The position numbers and the translations under genes are program-made. 64,000 nucleotides of DNA from Akkermansiaceae bacterium (lineage in GTDB: Bacteria; Verrucomicrobiota; Verrucomicrobiia; Verrucomicrobiales; Akkermansiaceae): contig CP059069.1 in assembly GCA_017798145.1 (NCBI GenBank), positions 3,519,226-3,583,225 of the forward strand, given 5' to 3'. The notes under the pieces were generated by a model. It was not told the origin of the DNA. It saw nothing but the letters and a program-made list of their open reading frames with translations, and did not search any database. Positions 17,345-26,315 of this stretch are shown here, in pieces (position 1 is the stretch's first letter; each line of letters opens with the position of its first letter).

Positions 17345-18775
17345 TCAGCGCAAGGCGAATGCCAGCCATGGGAGCACGAGAGCCATGCCAGCGGCGGCGA
17401 GGAGGCCGGGGAGGAGGAAATCGCCGGAGCTTAGGCGCTCGGTGCTGTGGGCGATGGCGTTGGGAGGTGTGGAAATGGGCAGGGCCATGGCCGCCGAGCA
17501 ACTTATGGCGATGGAGATGATGATGAGCGAGGGATCGGCGTCGCCCGCGAGGCTGGAGGCCAGGGGGATGAGCAATGCGGCGGCGGCGGTGTTGCTCATC
17601 AGGTTTGAGAGAAAGAGCCCGAGCAGGCTGAAGACGGCCGCGATGGAGAGGATGCCTAGATTTCCGGGGACAAGGCTGGCGAACCATTGCGCCAGCCCCG
17701 TGACCTCAACGCCGACCCCGAGCGAAAGCCCTCCCGCGAGCAGCAGCAGCACATCCCATGGCAGAACCCGCATGTCGCGCGCACCGATGACGCCGGAGAC
17801 GGCCAGCGCGACGATGGGGATAAAGGAAACGACGGGCGAGGGGATGCCGGTGAGCGACTCTCCCATCCACATGGCCACGGTGACCGCGAAGACGATCATC
17901 ACGGTGATGCGGTGGCGCTTCTGGCGGGCGTCGCCTTCGAGGGAGGAGTCGAGGTTGATCGCGGGTTTTTCGCCGCCGCCACGGAGGTAGATGCGCCAGA
18001 TCAGGAGATAGACAGCCGCCGCGAGAAGCAGGGCGGGAGGGAGTGCGATGGCCATCCATTTCATGAAATCGATCTTGCCCTGGAGCTGGCCCGCCGCGAT
18101 GGCGTTGGGCGGGGTGCCGATGATGGTGCCGATCCCGCCGAGGTTCGCCCCGGCTGCGACGGCGAGCACCAGGCCTTTCGCGAGGCGGCTTTCCTTCGGC
18201 AGGCCTGCGAGGACAGGGGCGGTGACGGCGATCATCATCGCGGCGGTGGCGGTGTTCGACATGAACATGCTGAATAGGAAGGTGATCGCCATCACGCTGG
18301 CGACTAGCTTCGCCGGACTGGTGGCGAAGCGGCCCAGGACCATGCCGGCGAGCCATTTGTCGAGCTGTGTCTTCGAGCAGCCGTGGGCGAGGACGAAGCC
18401 TCCGAGGAAGAGCCACATGGTGGGGGATGACCATGGCTCGACGAAGGTCGTCCATGCCTTGGTGTCGCCCTCCGGAGCCCATACGCCGCCGGGATTCCCG
18501 AGGATTGCGATCTGCAGGCCGATGACGAGGAGAGCGACCGCAAAGGCGGGCATGGCCTCGGTCACCCAGAGCGCGGCGGCAAAGACCATGATGCCCAGCG
18601 AGGCCATTGCGCCGGGCGGGAGCGTGGCGAAAATTTCCGAGCCGAGGATGCCGGGCAGGAAAACGACGGCCAGCGCGAGCAGGGCGCAACCGAGCGTTTT
18701 GAGCATTCCCTGGCGCTCCGTCCGCTCGAAGGATCCTAACAGTCGCTTCGCCTGTGCCCGCGTGTCCATGAACAT
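17345..18775 (-). CDS. DASS-family (SLC13) sodium/anion symporter
   Basis: A 476-residue polytopic membrane protein with about 11-12 hydrophobic helices. The paired SNT-type motifs of divalent-anion/sodium symporters are present twice: MSNTATAAMM followed by GTPPNAIA, and MSNTAAAALL followed by STPPNAIA. This internal duplication is diagnostic of the family. Likely cargo is a dicarboxylate (succinate, malate) or sulfate; this cannot be decided here. The ArsC-like, nuclease and M23 genes follow upstream on the same strand. Confidence 0.9.
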   Translation of the reverse strand: MFMDTRAQAKRLLGSFERTERQGMLKTLGCALLALAVVFLPGILGSEIFATLPPGAMASLGIMVFAAALWVTEAMPAFAVALLVIGLQIAILGNPGGVWAPEGDTKAWTTFVEPWSSPTMWLFLGGFVLAHGCSKTQLDKWLAGMVLGRFATSPAKLVASVMAITFLFSMFMSNTATAAMMIAVTAPVLAGLPKESRLAKGLVLAVAAGANLGGIGTIIGTPPNAIAAGQLQGKIDFMKWMAIALPPALLLAAAVYLLIWRIYLRGGGEKPAINLDSSLEGDARQKRHRITVMIVFAVTVAMWMGESLTGIPSPVVSFIPIVALAVSGVIGARDMRVLPWDVLLLLAGGLSLGVGVEVTGLAQWFASLVPGNLGILSIAAVFSLLGLFLSNLMSNTAAAALLIPLASSLAGDADPSLIIISIAISCSAAMALPISTPPNAIAHSTERLSSGDFLLPGLLAAAGMALVLPWLAFALR

Positions 18776-18816
18776 GGTCGGGATGATAGGGGTGCGGGGC
18801 GGCTTTTCCCAGTCCG

Positions 18817-19173
18817 TTAGATCGCGAGCGCCTGCTTCCAGGCACCGGGATCGAAGCCGGTGAGCGCCGTTTCGCCGGAAACGAGGAAAGGCCGCTTGAT
18901 CAGGTTGCCGTTGGAGGAGAGGAGTGCGATGGCCTCTTTTTCGGAAAGGGTGGGCAGGCGTTCCTTCATGTTGAGGGAGCGGTAGTCCTGGCCGGAGGTG
19001 TTGAAGAGCTTGCGGATCTCGCCGGTGGCGGCAAGGGCTTGGCGGAGATCGGCTGCGGAGGGCGGGTTTTCCCGGATCGGGATTTCCTCGAAAGGGATGT
19101 CGTTTTCCCGGAGGAATTTCGCTGCCTTGCGGCAGGTGTCGCAGCTTTTGAGGGTGTAAATTTCAACTTTCAA
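18817..19173 (-). CDS. ArsC/Spx-family thioredoxin-fold protein
   Basis: A 118-residue thioredoxin-fold protein. VEIYTLKSCDTCRKAAKFL holds a CxxC at the N-terminus, and IPFEEIPIRENPPSAADLRQAL plus IKRPFLVSG match the arsenate-reductase (YffB/Spx-like) family. It could be a reductase or redox sensor; arsenate reduction is not proven. The frame lacks an ATG at the conserved start, so TTG 19173 is proposed. The frame is open further upstream, but that part is proline-rich shadow sequence. Confidence 0.8.
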   Translation of the reverse strand: MKVEIYTLKSCDTCRKAAKFLRENDIPFEEIPIRENPPSAADLRQALAATGEIRKLFNTSGQDYRSLNMKERLPTLSEKEAIALLSSNGNLIKRPFLVSGETALTGFDPGAWKQALAI

Positions 19174-19214
19174 AATCAAACTTTCAAGGAAATGGGGAGG
19201 CTGGCCGGCTGAAG

Positions 19215-19883
19215 TCAGCGCTCCTTTGGCCGGAGGGCGCGGAGGCGGCTTTCCTGTGCCCGCTCGGATGTGCCGTCGGGGAGGGAGGCACCCTTGGTAT
19301 GGATGCGGGCGTAGCCCTTTTCGACCAGCAATTCGTGGAGGAAGCGGGTTTTGCCGTTGTAGCTGAGCTCGATGAAGCCGTGGTAGCGCTTGTCGTTGAA
19401 CGGGCTGTCCCATTCGGTGTGGAGGGTGAAAGGTGCTTTGCCGAGATGGGTGAGGGTGAAATCCTTGGCTTTTTTCCCGATCTCGACGGCCTGTTCGGAG
19501 GTGATGCCGCCCATGTCAGCCGCCTGGTCGGCGATGCGACCGTGGTTGTTCCGCCCGCCCCCGTAGTTCTTGAACGCGCTTTCGGGGGTGTCCACGAAAT
19601 AGAGCCGGATGATCTCGGAGCGACCGTCCGGGAGCTTCACCCGGAAACTGTCGCCATCGTTTCCACGGTCTGATACGAGTGTGCAGCCGGCGTAGGTGTC
19701 GTAGAGTCCGGTGCGGCTGCTTGCTCCGGCAGGTTCCGAGGACTGAGCCTGCGGGCTCTGCGTTTTTTCCCGCAGACTCCCGAGATCGCCCTGCCTGTAG
19801 GCATCGAAACCCCATAGCAGGACTGCCGCGACGAGGATCAGGATGGGGACGATGGATTTCGATTTCGAAGGTTTGCGGGACAT
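19215..19883 (-). CDS. Membrane-anchored thermonuclease-like (SNase) protein
   Basis: A 222-residue protein. A basic start (MSRKPSKSKS) precedes one hydrophobic segment (IVPILILVAAVLLWGF), so it is probably anchored or secreted. The second half fits the staphylococcal-nuclease fold: LVSDRGNDGDSFRVKLPDG, IRLYFVDTPES and HELLVEKGYARIHT cover the beta-barrel, the calcium/active-site Asp positions and the C-terminal helices. It may cut extracellular or periplasmic nucleic acid. ATG 19883 is chosen as the start of the basic signal region. Confidence 0.82.
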   Translation of the reverse strand: MSRKPSKSKSIVPILILVAAVLLWGFDAYRQGDLGSLREKTQSPQAQSSEPAGASSRTGLYDTYAGCTLVSDRGNDGDSFRVKLPDGRSEIIRLYFVDTPESAFKNYGGGRNNHGRIADQAADMGGITSEQAVEIGKKAKDFTLTHLGKAPFTLHTEWDSPFNDKRYHGFIELSYNGKTRFLHELLVEKGYARIHTKGASLPDGTSERAQESRLRALRPKER

Positions 19884-19984
19884 GATGGCAGAAAACCCCA
19901 AACTCCGGGTTTTACATCCAAGTGAACAGGGAGAGCCTCAAACGTATTTCTTGCTTGGGGTTTGAAGTTTGGGGTTTGAAAGTT

Positions 19985-20665
19985 TCAAAGGCCTTTGAAT
20001 CCGGCGTATTCCTTGTAGGTGCCGGTGGGGACGGATACGCTGCGCCACTCGCGGTTCAGTCTGCGGTATTTGTTGATGAACTGGGTCGGATCCGCCCAGT
20101 TCGCGAGATCGGACGGCACACCGCTGCGTTGCATTCCGATGGTGATGTTGTGGCGGATCTCGAAGTGGAGGTGAGCCGGATACATGCCGAAGTTGCTGCC
20201 TATCGTGCCGACCTGCTGGCCGCGTTTTACGGTCTGGCCTGTCTTGACCATCAGGTTGTGCAGGTGCCCGTAGAGCGAATCCACATACTTCACCTGGCCG
20301 CTGGCGGGATCCCGGTAGGCGTGGCGGATGAGCACCACGTTTCCCCAGCCTTTGCGGACATTGTGGGCAAATGTGACGATGCCGTTCGCGCAAGAATACA
20401 CGGGATCGCCCAGATCCGAATCGCCGCCGCCGCGCCCGTTCCAATCCTCCCCGAAGTGCTGGGGGGAACGCAGGCGGAGTCCGCGCGCCTTGTAGTAGCC
20501 CGCCGCATCCGGTTTGCCGACCGGGAAGTCGAAGCCGTCCGCGATGTTGACCTTGGCGGCGGCGTGGGCGGGCACCGACAGGATGAACATGCACAGGGCA
20601 AGGCAAGGGAGCGCGACATGCGACCCCAGATTCCAAAAGCCGTGCGGTTCATCGGTTTTATCCAT
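19985..20665 (-). CDS. M23-family zinc metallopeptidase (LytM type)
   Basis: A 226-residue exported peptidase. A hydrophobic leader (LPCLALCMFILSVPAHAAA) is followed by a LytM domain. HFGEDWNG, DLGDPVYSCANGIVTFA, SLYGHLHNLMVKTGQTV and MYPAHLHFEIRH supply the zinc ligands and general-base His in the usual order. It probably cuts peptidoglycan cross-links or acts as a division/envelope regulator. ATG 20665 is chosen; an upstream in-frame start at 20725 adds another hydrophobic stretch. The same-strand gene at 20787-21203 lies upstream. Confidence 0.86.
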   Translation of the reverse strand: MDKTDEPHGFWNLGSHVALPCLALCMFILSVPAHAAAKVNIADGFDFPVGKPDAAGYYKARGLRLRSPQHFGEDWNGRGGGDSDLGDPVYSCANGIVTFAHNVRKGWGNVVLIRHAYRDPASGQVKYVDSLYGHLHNLMVKTGQTVKRGQQVGTIGSNFGMYPAHLHFEIRHNITIGMQRSGVPSDLANWADPTQFINKYRRLNREWRSVSVPTGTYKEYAGFKGL

Positions 20666-20786
20666 CCGCGCCCATTTCAGTACCGCAGCGCAAGCCGAGG
20701 CAAGGGAAAAGAGCAGTCCGGCCAAGGTGGGCGATCATTCGCGGGTTCCTTTCCCTGGCTTGATCGCCGTGCCCGACCCGGGTGTG

Positions 20787-21203
20787 TCATGGTAGGGTCA
20801 CCGATCCGATGGGATGCAGTTTGCCGTCCGGATCTCGGTATCTGAGCTCATAGGTGCCGCGAGCCAGCCCCTTGGCCGGGATGTATCCGGGGTAGCTTTT
20901 TTTACCAATCAGGCCGTAGTCGGCAGTGATGTGGATCTCATTTCCCTTCACCGAGACATGGACTTTCTTGTTCATCAATGCGGAATGGACGATGTCGGTC
21001 TCGAATTTGATCGGGATCCTGAGCTCACCGTCCCCAGCCACGGCAGGGGTGCCCACCACGATTCCTTTTGGAGCGAAGAAATTCCTGGGTTTCTTTTCCG
21101 CGAATGCGGTGGCCGGGATGGATGCGGCAAGCATGCAGAGCAGCAGGGTTGCGCCGCTGCGGGGGAATGGGGATTTCCGGTTGGTCGATGTCCTCGGTTC
21201 CAT
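20787..21203 (-). CDS. Secreted hypothetical protein
   Basis: A 138-residue protein with a clear signal peptide (SGATLLLCMLAASIPATAFA, cleavage after AFA), then a beta-rich mature part of about 100 residues (FFAPKGIVVGTPAVAGDGE, KVHVSVKGNEIHIT, YELRYRDPDGKLHP). The pattern resembles an Ig-like beta sandwich, but no family is recognised. It is upstream of the M23 peptidase on the same strand and might share its envelope role. The frame remains open to 21527, but that part overlaps divergent genes. Confidence 0.65.
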   Translation of the reverse strand: MEPRTSTNRKSPFPRSGATLLLCMLAASIPATAFAEKKPRNFFAPKGIVVGTPAVAGDGELRIPIKFETDIVHSALMNKKVHVSVKGNEIHITADYGLIGKKSYPGYIPAKGLARGTYELRYRDPDGKLHPIGSVTLP

Positions 21204-21327
21204 AGGGTGCCATTCTTCGGCGCAACCGCCGCGATGTAAGTAAAGGCAATGTAAAAACGATCTTGCCCGTTTCGATGGATTTCCGGATTCGGCTTGGAGA
21301 TGCGGTGGGTTTCTGGAAAATGGGGCG

Positions 21328-21600
21328 ATGCAAAGCGATTGGGAAAGCAGCAGGGGGATCGCGAAGGCCATCCTCCGCGACCGTGGCATGCGGCGCAGGT
21401 GGCTGGGGCGCTTGCTGCTCTTCACCATGGGATGGATGGCGGTCGGGCTATGGGGGATCGCCTCCTGGCTCGGCCAGGAGGCGTGGAGGTTTCTTCTCTG
21501 GTGGGGGGGCTGTGCCGTGCTGGCCATGATCCTGATGCTTTTTGCGCTCTATGATGCGCTGGCGGTGGTGCGGGAGGAGAGGGGGAAGATCGATGAGTGA
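21328..21600 (+). CDS. Small two-helix membrane protein
   Basis: A 90-residue protein with a basic amphipathic N-terminus (KAILRDRGMRRRWLGR) and two hydrophobic segments (LLLFTMGWMAVGLWGIASWL and FLLWWGGCAVLAMILMLF), ending in a charged tail. Both ends are probably cytoplasmic. Its stop overlaps the start of the GH13 gene by 8 bp, which indicates translational coupling. The function is unknown. Confidence 0.72.
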   Translation: MQSDWESSRGIAKAILRDRGMRRRWLGRLLLFTMGWMAVGLWGIASWLGQEAWRFLLWWGGCAVLAMILMLFALYDALAVVREERGKIDE

Positions 21601-23398
21601 TGAAAAAGCGGCGGAACGGGCGGTGATCTATCAGCTGCTGGTGCGGACTTTCGGAAACACCAATCCGAATGGGAAACCGGGCGGGACGATGGGGGAGAAC
21701 GGTTGCGGGAAATTCAGCGACATCAATGCGGCGGCGCTCGCTTCGATCAAGGCGATGGGTTTCAACCACATCTGGCTCACCGGAGTGATCGAGCAGGCAA
21801 GCGCGACGGCGTATCCGGGACGCCCGGCCGATGCTCCGGACATCCTCAAGGGCATGGCCGGCAGCCCGTATGCGATCCGCGATTACTTCGATGTTTGCCC
21901 GGACTATGCGGTGGAGCCGGAGAACCGCATCGCCGAGTTCCGCGATCTTGTGGACAGATGCCGGAAGCATGGCTTGCGTGTGATCATCGATTTCGTCCCG
22001 AACCATGTGGCGCGGAGCTATGCATCGGATGTGCGGCCGGAGCTTTCCTTCGGCGAGGGCGACCGGAAGGATGTTTTTTTCGACCGCGACAACCATTTCT
22101 ACTACCTCGGTGAGTCCGATCCGGGAGGCGGCCCGCCGCTGAAAATGCCCACAGCGGACATGCCCGGCTGCACCGGGCTGTTCGCTCCGGAGACGGATTT
22201 CGGGCGTGTGACGGGAAACAACGCAATCACCTGGTCGCCCTCGATCCACGATTGGTATGAGACGGTGAAGCTGAACTACGGCCACGATTTCACGAAAGGC
22301 AGGGCGACCGGTCATCTCCCGGCGCCGGATACGGCGGAGGACGAGGTGCCGCGCACCTGGCGTACGATGGACAGCATTCTGGCGTATTGGCAGGAAATGG
22401 GGGTGGATGGCTTCCGTGCGGACATGGCGCACATGGTGCCGATGGAGTTCTGGGGCTGGGTGGTGAAAAGGGCGCGGAGCCGGGATGCGGATGTTTTTTT
22501 CATGGCCGAGGCCTATGACGGCGATCCGGCGAAACTGACCGATGGGGATGTGCTGGACGAGCTTTTGAAAGCCGGTTTCAACGGTGCCTATGAGCACCCG
22601 GCCTACAAGGTCCTGCAGGGCATCCACGAACAGGGGAAATGGGCGAACGACCTCGACCCCGAGACTTTTGGCGGCGAACGCTTCCACCGCTGCATCCGCT
22701 ATCTGGAGAACCACGACGAGGTGCGCATCGCAAACCCCCAGCATTGGGGCGGGGCGGGGATGGATGCGGGAAGGGCGGCGGCGGCGGTGATGTTCGGCAT
22801 GAGCCGGGCGGCGATCATGCTCTACTCCGGCCAGGAAGTCGGCGAGCCGGCGATCGGCGCGGAGGGTTTCAGCGGCGACGACGGGAGGACATCGATCTTC
22901 GACTACACCAGCATGCCTGAGTTCCGGAAATGGGTGAACGGCGGCAGATATGACGGGGCCGGGCTTTCCGCGCAACAGAAGTCCCTGCGTTCATTTTACG
23001 CGGAACTGATCTCCATCCTGAGGGAACCGGCCTTTGCGGACGGCGAGTTCTACGGACTGAATTTCGCAAACCGGGGGAATCCGGACTTCGGGCGCATGGC
23101 GGGCGAAACGGTTTCCGGCCACTGGCTCTATGCCTTCCTGCGCTACGATGGGAGAAGCGGGCAGGGGTTTCTCTGCATCGCGAATTTCCATGCCTCAGCC
23201 ACCCTCAGGAACGTGAAAGTCATCATCCCGGATGATGCTCTCCGTTTCATCGGGAAAGGAAAATTCAAGTCGATCGATTGCAGGGGGCGCCTGGGCGATG
23301 GCTCCGATATCGAGATGATCTGGGACGGCGAGCCCTCCGCAGAACTCTGCATCGGCGATGTCCCGCCCAGCGGTGTCCGTTATTACGAGTTGAAATGA
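21593..23398 (+). CDS. GH13 alpha-amylase-family glycoside hydrolase
   Basis: A 601-residue cytosolic-looking enzyme without signal peptide. VIYQLLVRTFG starts the barrel and VIIDFVPNHVAR is conserved region I. GVDGFRADMAHM carries the nucleophile Asp (region II), FFMAEAYDG the acid/base Glu (region III) and IRYLENHDEVRI the transition-state Asp (region IV). A beta-sandwich C-terminal domain follows. Probable substrates are alpha-glucans or maltooligosaccharides; the subfamily is not resolved. Its start overlaps the small membrane protein gene. Confidence 0.9.
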   Translation: MSDEKAAERAVIYQLLVRTFGNTNPNGKPGGTMGENGCGKFSDINAAALASIKAMGFNHIWLTGVIEQASATAYPGRPADAPDILKGMAGSPYAIRDYFDVCPDYAVEPENRIAEFRDLVDRCRKHGLRVIIDFVPNHVARSYASDVRPELSFGEGDRKDVFFDRDNHFYYLGESDPGGGPPLKMPTADMPGCTGLFAPETDFGRVTGNNAITWSPSIHDWYETVKLNYGHDFTKGRATGHLPAPDTAEDEVPRTWRTMDSILAYWQEMGVDGFRADMAHMVPMEFWGWVVKRARSRDADVFFMAEAYDGDPAKLTDGDVLDELLKAGFNGAYEHPAYKVLQGIHEQGKWANDLDPETFGGERFHRCIRYLENHDEVRIANPQHWGGAGMDAGRAAAAVMFGMSRAAIMLYSGQEVGEPAIGAEGFSGDDGRTSIFDYTSMPEFRKWVNGGRYDGAGLSAQQKSLRSFYAELISILREPAFADGEFYGLNFANRGNPDFGRMAGETVSGHWLYAFLRYDGRSGQGFLCIANFHASATLRNVKVIIPDDALRFIGKGKFKSIDCRGRLGDGSDIEMIWDGEPSAELCIGDVPPSGVRYYELK

Positions 23399-23425
23399 TC
23401 GCCGCCTCAGGTTGGACTGGCGGCC

Positions 23426-24397
23426 ATGGATTTCGAAGAAAAGGCGAGGGCTGTCATCGGCATGGAGGCGGACAGCCTGCGGGACATGGCTTCGCGCATC
23501 GGCCCCGGTTTTGGTGAGGCCGTCCGGCTGATCCAGGAATCGCTGGAAGCAAGGGGCAAGGTGGTCATCGTCGGCGTCGGGAAATCCGGGAACGTCGGCC
23601 ACAAGATCGCCGCGACCCTCAACTCCACCGGCGCGACCTCCGTCGTCCTCAATTCCCAGAACGCGCTCCATGGCGATCTCGGCCTGCTCTCCGACGGCGA
23701 TGTGGTGCTGGCGCTTTCCTATTCCGGCGAGACCGATGAGTTGCTGGGATTGCTGCCGTTTCTGCGCAGCTTTGATGTCAAGGTCATCGCGCTCTGTGGC
23801 AAGGCGGACTCCTCCCTCTCGCGCTCTGCGGATGTTTTTCTCGATACCTCGGTCTCCCGCGAGGCCTGCCCGATGAACTTGGCCCCGACCTCCTCCTCCA
23901 CCGCGATGATGGTGATGGGCGATGCGCTGGCCATGGTGCTGCTCGAAGCGCGCGGTTTCACCGAACACGATTTCGCCCGCTACCACCCCGGCGGTTCGTT
24001 GGGCCGGGCGCTGCTGCTCAAGGTGGGCGATGTGATGCGCCGCGAGGAAAAAATGCCCACCGTCCCGCTTTCCGCGCAGGTGATCGATGCCGTGGCGGAA
24101 ATGAACCGCAGCCGCGCCGGAGCCTGCCTCATCCTCGGAGAGCAGGGCACCCTGGCCGGGATTTTCACCCACGGGGATTTCGCCCGCGGCTACGAGAAAA
24201 ATTCCGGTCTCGGCGCATTGCCCGTGGCCGATCTGATGACGCGCGACCCGATCTCCCTCACCGAGGATTCGCTCGCGGTGGAGGCCGTGAAAAAGGTCGG
24301 CGAGAAACGCATCGACGATATCGTGGTCGTCAACGCCGAGGGCAAACCCGTCGGCCTGATCGATGCCCAGGATCTCGCCCGGCTGAAACTCGTCTGA
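23426..24397 (+). CDS. kdsD: D-arabinose 5-phosphate isomerase (KpsF/GutQ type)
   Basis: A 323-residue enzyme with an N-terminal SIS domain (VVIVGVGKSGNVGHKIAATL, ALSYSGETDELL, TSSSTAMMVMGDALA) followed by HPGGSLGRALLL and two CBS domains (about residues 205-323). It makes arabinose 5-phosphate for KDO, the inner-core sugar of lipopolysaccharide. That fits a Gram-negative-type envelope. The stop codon is followed immediately by the ATG of the flavoprotein gene. Confidence 0.93.
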   Translation: MDFEEKARAVIGMEADSLRDMASRIGPGFGEAVRLIQESLEARGKVVIVGVGKSGNVGHKIAATLNSTGATSVVLNSQNALHGDLGLLSDGDVVLALSYSGETDELLGLLPFLRSFDVKVIALCGKADSSLSRSADVFLDTSVSREACPMNLAPTSSSTAMMVMGDALAMVLLEARGFTEHDFARYHPGGSLGRALLLKVGDVMRREEKMPTVPLSAQVIDAVAEMNRSRAGACLILGEQGTLAGIFTHGDFARGYEKNSGLGALPVADLMTRDPISLTEDSLAVEAVKKVGEKRIDDIVVVNAEGKPVGLIDAQDLARLKLV

Positions 24398-25564
24398 ATG
24401 GAAGGGATCGACATTGCCATCATCGGCGGTGGCCCGGCGGGGCTGCGTGCGTCCGAGGTGGCGGCGGAAACGGGGCGAAAGGTCGTCGTGTTCGACGGCA
24501 AGCCCTCGGTGGGCAGGAAATTCCTCGTGGCCGGAAAAGGCGGGCTGAACCTAACGCATGAGGGGGGCTTGGAAGCTTTCGTCGCGAATTATCAAGGGGC
24601 AGGGGATTGGAGGGGCATGATCGCGAATTTCGATAACACCGCACTGCGGGCATGGAGTCACGGGCTGGGGCTGGAAACATTCCAGGCATCCAGCGGCAGG
24701 GTCTATCCGAAGGCTCTCAAAGGGGCGCCCGTGCTCCGCGCCTGGCTGGCGAGGCTGAGGGAAAAGGGGGTGGAAATCCGACCGCGGCACCTCTGGACGG
24801 AGCTTCTTCCCGGCAACGTGCTCCGCTTCGCGAACGGCGCGGAAGTCCGGGGGACGGCTGTCGTTTTCGCCCTCGGCGGCGGCTCCTGGCCCAAGACCGG
24901 ATCGGATGGCGGATGGGTCGAGAAATTCCGGGAACTCGGGATAGGTTGTTCACAATTGCTCCCATCGAACTGCGGATGGGAGTGCGGCTGGATGCCCGAA
25001 ACCCTTGCCGCCGCCGAGGGATTGCCGATCAAGAATATCTCCGTGAGCGCCGGAGAAACGACCGTTTCCGGCGAGCTTTTGCTTACCCGGTATGGCCTGG
25101 AGGGCGGAGCCATCTACGCCCTGGGTCGCGAGCTCAGGGCGATGGAGCAGCCGCGTATCCACATCGACTTCAAGCCGACCTTCCGATGTGAACAACTTGT
25201 GGAGAAACTTGGCGGCAACTCCGGGGATTTCCTGGAGAGCGCGATCCGCCGCTGGAAACTCGGCAAAGCGGCAGCAGCCATTCTTTCCGAAAAGCACCCG
25301 GAATCCCCGGCCGCCCTCGCAGCTTTGGCCAAGTCCTGCCCCATCGCCTTCACCGGATCCCGCCCCCTCGCCGAGGCGATCTCTTCGGCCGGGGGGATTT
25401 CATGGGAAGAACTCGATGCGAACCTCATGCTGCGGAAATTTCCCGGAGTCTTCGCATGCGGAGAGATGATCGATTGGGATGCGCCGACAGGAGGATACCT
25501 GCTCCAGGCCGCCTTTGCCACCGGAACAAGAGCCGGAACGGCGGCGGGCGTGTTCCCAGGGTAG
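24398..25564 (+). CDS. FAD-dependent oxidoreductase, HI0933/TIGR03862-like
   Basis: A 388-residue flavoprotein. IAIIGGGPAGLRASEVAAETG binds the FAD ADP moiety and GRKFLVAGKGGLNLTH is the family signature. ALGGGSWPKTGSDGGW and FACGEMIDWDAPTGGYLLQAAFATG close the FAD site. The family (BaiN/YhiN-like) has no firmly known general role. The gene starts on the base after the kdsD stop, so they are co-transcribed. Confidence 0.88.
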   Translation: MEGIDIAIIGGGPAGLRASEVAAETGRKVVVFDGKPSVGRKFLVAGKGGLNLTHEGGLEAFVANYQGAGDWRGMIANFDNTALRAWSHGLGLETFQASSGRVYPKALKGAPVLRAWLARLREKGVEIRPRHLWTELLPGNVLRFANGAEVRGTAVVFALGGGSWPKTGSDGGWVEKFRELGIGCSQLLPSNCGWECGWMPETLAAAEGLPIKNISVSAGETTVSGELLLTRYGLEGGAIYALGRELRAMEQPRIHIDFKPTFRCEQLVEKLGGNSGDFLESAIRRWKLGKAAAAILSEKHPESPAALAALAKSCPIAFTGSRPLAEAISSAGGISWEELDANLMLRKFPGVFACGEMIDWDAPTGGYLLQAAFATGTRAGTAAGVFPG

Positions 25565-25695
25565 CCTGCGCGGAGCTCCCTCCTCCGCGCTCCGCGGCTT
25601 CGGAGGGCACCCCTGCAAGCCTGGGCCGAATGGCATAAGCCGGGTTGGGCTTGGTCCGGCCATGCGTATTTCAGAAGGACATGAGCGGGGTGCAA

Positions 25696-25719
25696 GGATG
25701 CGGGTCGAAACCCGCATCC
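25696..25719. repeat. Perfect 10-bp hairpin with CGAA loop in an intergenic region
   Basis: GGATGCGGGT and ACCCGCATCC form a perfect 10-bp stem around CGAA. It lies in the 198-bp gap 25565-25762 between two convergent genes. There is no T-run on either side, so it is not a classic terminator, though its position between convergent genes would suit one. The rest of the gap shows no gene. Confidence 0.6.
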
Positions 25720-25762
25720 CTTGGTGGGCTTAATCCCGCTCTCCATCATCGGCGAATCGGGT

Positions 25763-26251
25763 TCACCAGCCGAGCAGCCTTGTTACGGCGGCTCGGAGGG
25801 CGGTTTCGAGGATGGCTGCATCCGCGTGGCTGAGTGGGATGGTGACTTTCCCGACCGTTTTGTCGCCCGCGTCCTGCCGGGAGAGGGAGACGAGGTAGGG
25901 TGCTCGTTCCGGATCGTCGCGGCGGGAGAGGTTGAAGGCGCTGTTGGATTTCTCGGTCTTGTGGAAGAGTTTCGCCTCGTCCTCGCGGCCTTGGAGGACA
26001 GAGAGTGCGGCACCGAGATCGGGCATGCCCCATTTCATGATGATCTTGTTTTCCCAGTCGAACTGGCGCTCGCCGGTCTGCGGGGCGGCATCGACGAAGA
26101 CCGCGCCCTTGGAAGGGTTCAGTCCGAAGCGGATGACCCCGCCGTTGCCGCGGGAGTTCGGTTTGTAAATCGCATGTTCCGGCAGGCGCTCGTAGCCGTT
26201 GTTCTCGGTGCGTGTGCTTGTTGGCGTGGTTTCGGTAGGTAGTGCGTTCAT
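25763..26251 (-). CDS. Whirly-like single-stranded-DNA-binding protein (proposed)
   Basis: A 162-residue protein. After a Thr-rich leader, residues 29-162 resemble the plant Whirly fold in order: IYKPNSRG, SKGAVFVDAAPQTGERQFDWENK (compare GVRQYDWSRK in Whirly proteins), a helix MPDLGAALSVLQGREDEAKLF, strands YLVSLSRQD and KVTIPLS, a helix ADAAILETALRAA, and a final LLGW. Whirly proteins bind single-stranded DNA as tetramers or larger assemblies and protect organelle genomes. A perfect Verrucomicrobiota LexA site lies 64 bp upstream of the start. I infer a DNA-damage-induced ssDNA-binding protein. The similarity was judged by eye and needs a profile search. Confidence 0.68.
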   Translation of the reverse strand: MNALPTETTPTSTRTENNGYERLPEHAIYKPNSRGNGGVIRFGLNPSKGAVFVDAAPQTGERQFDWENKIIMKWGMPDLGAALSVLQGREDEAKLFHKTEKSNSAFNLSRRDDPERAPYLVSLSRQDAGDKTVGKVTIPLSHADAAILETALRAAVTRLLGW

Positions 26252-26315
26252 GGCTGTGTTTGGTGTTGTTAGGAGTAATCACATGAACATCTTTTTCCGG
26301 GGATGGCAAGGAAAA

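Noticed and set aside
25696-25719. Rho-independent terminator between the flavoprotein and Whirly-like genes
   Set aside because: The hairpin is perfect, but no T-run follows on either strand. It is listed as a repeat instead.
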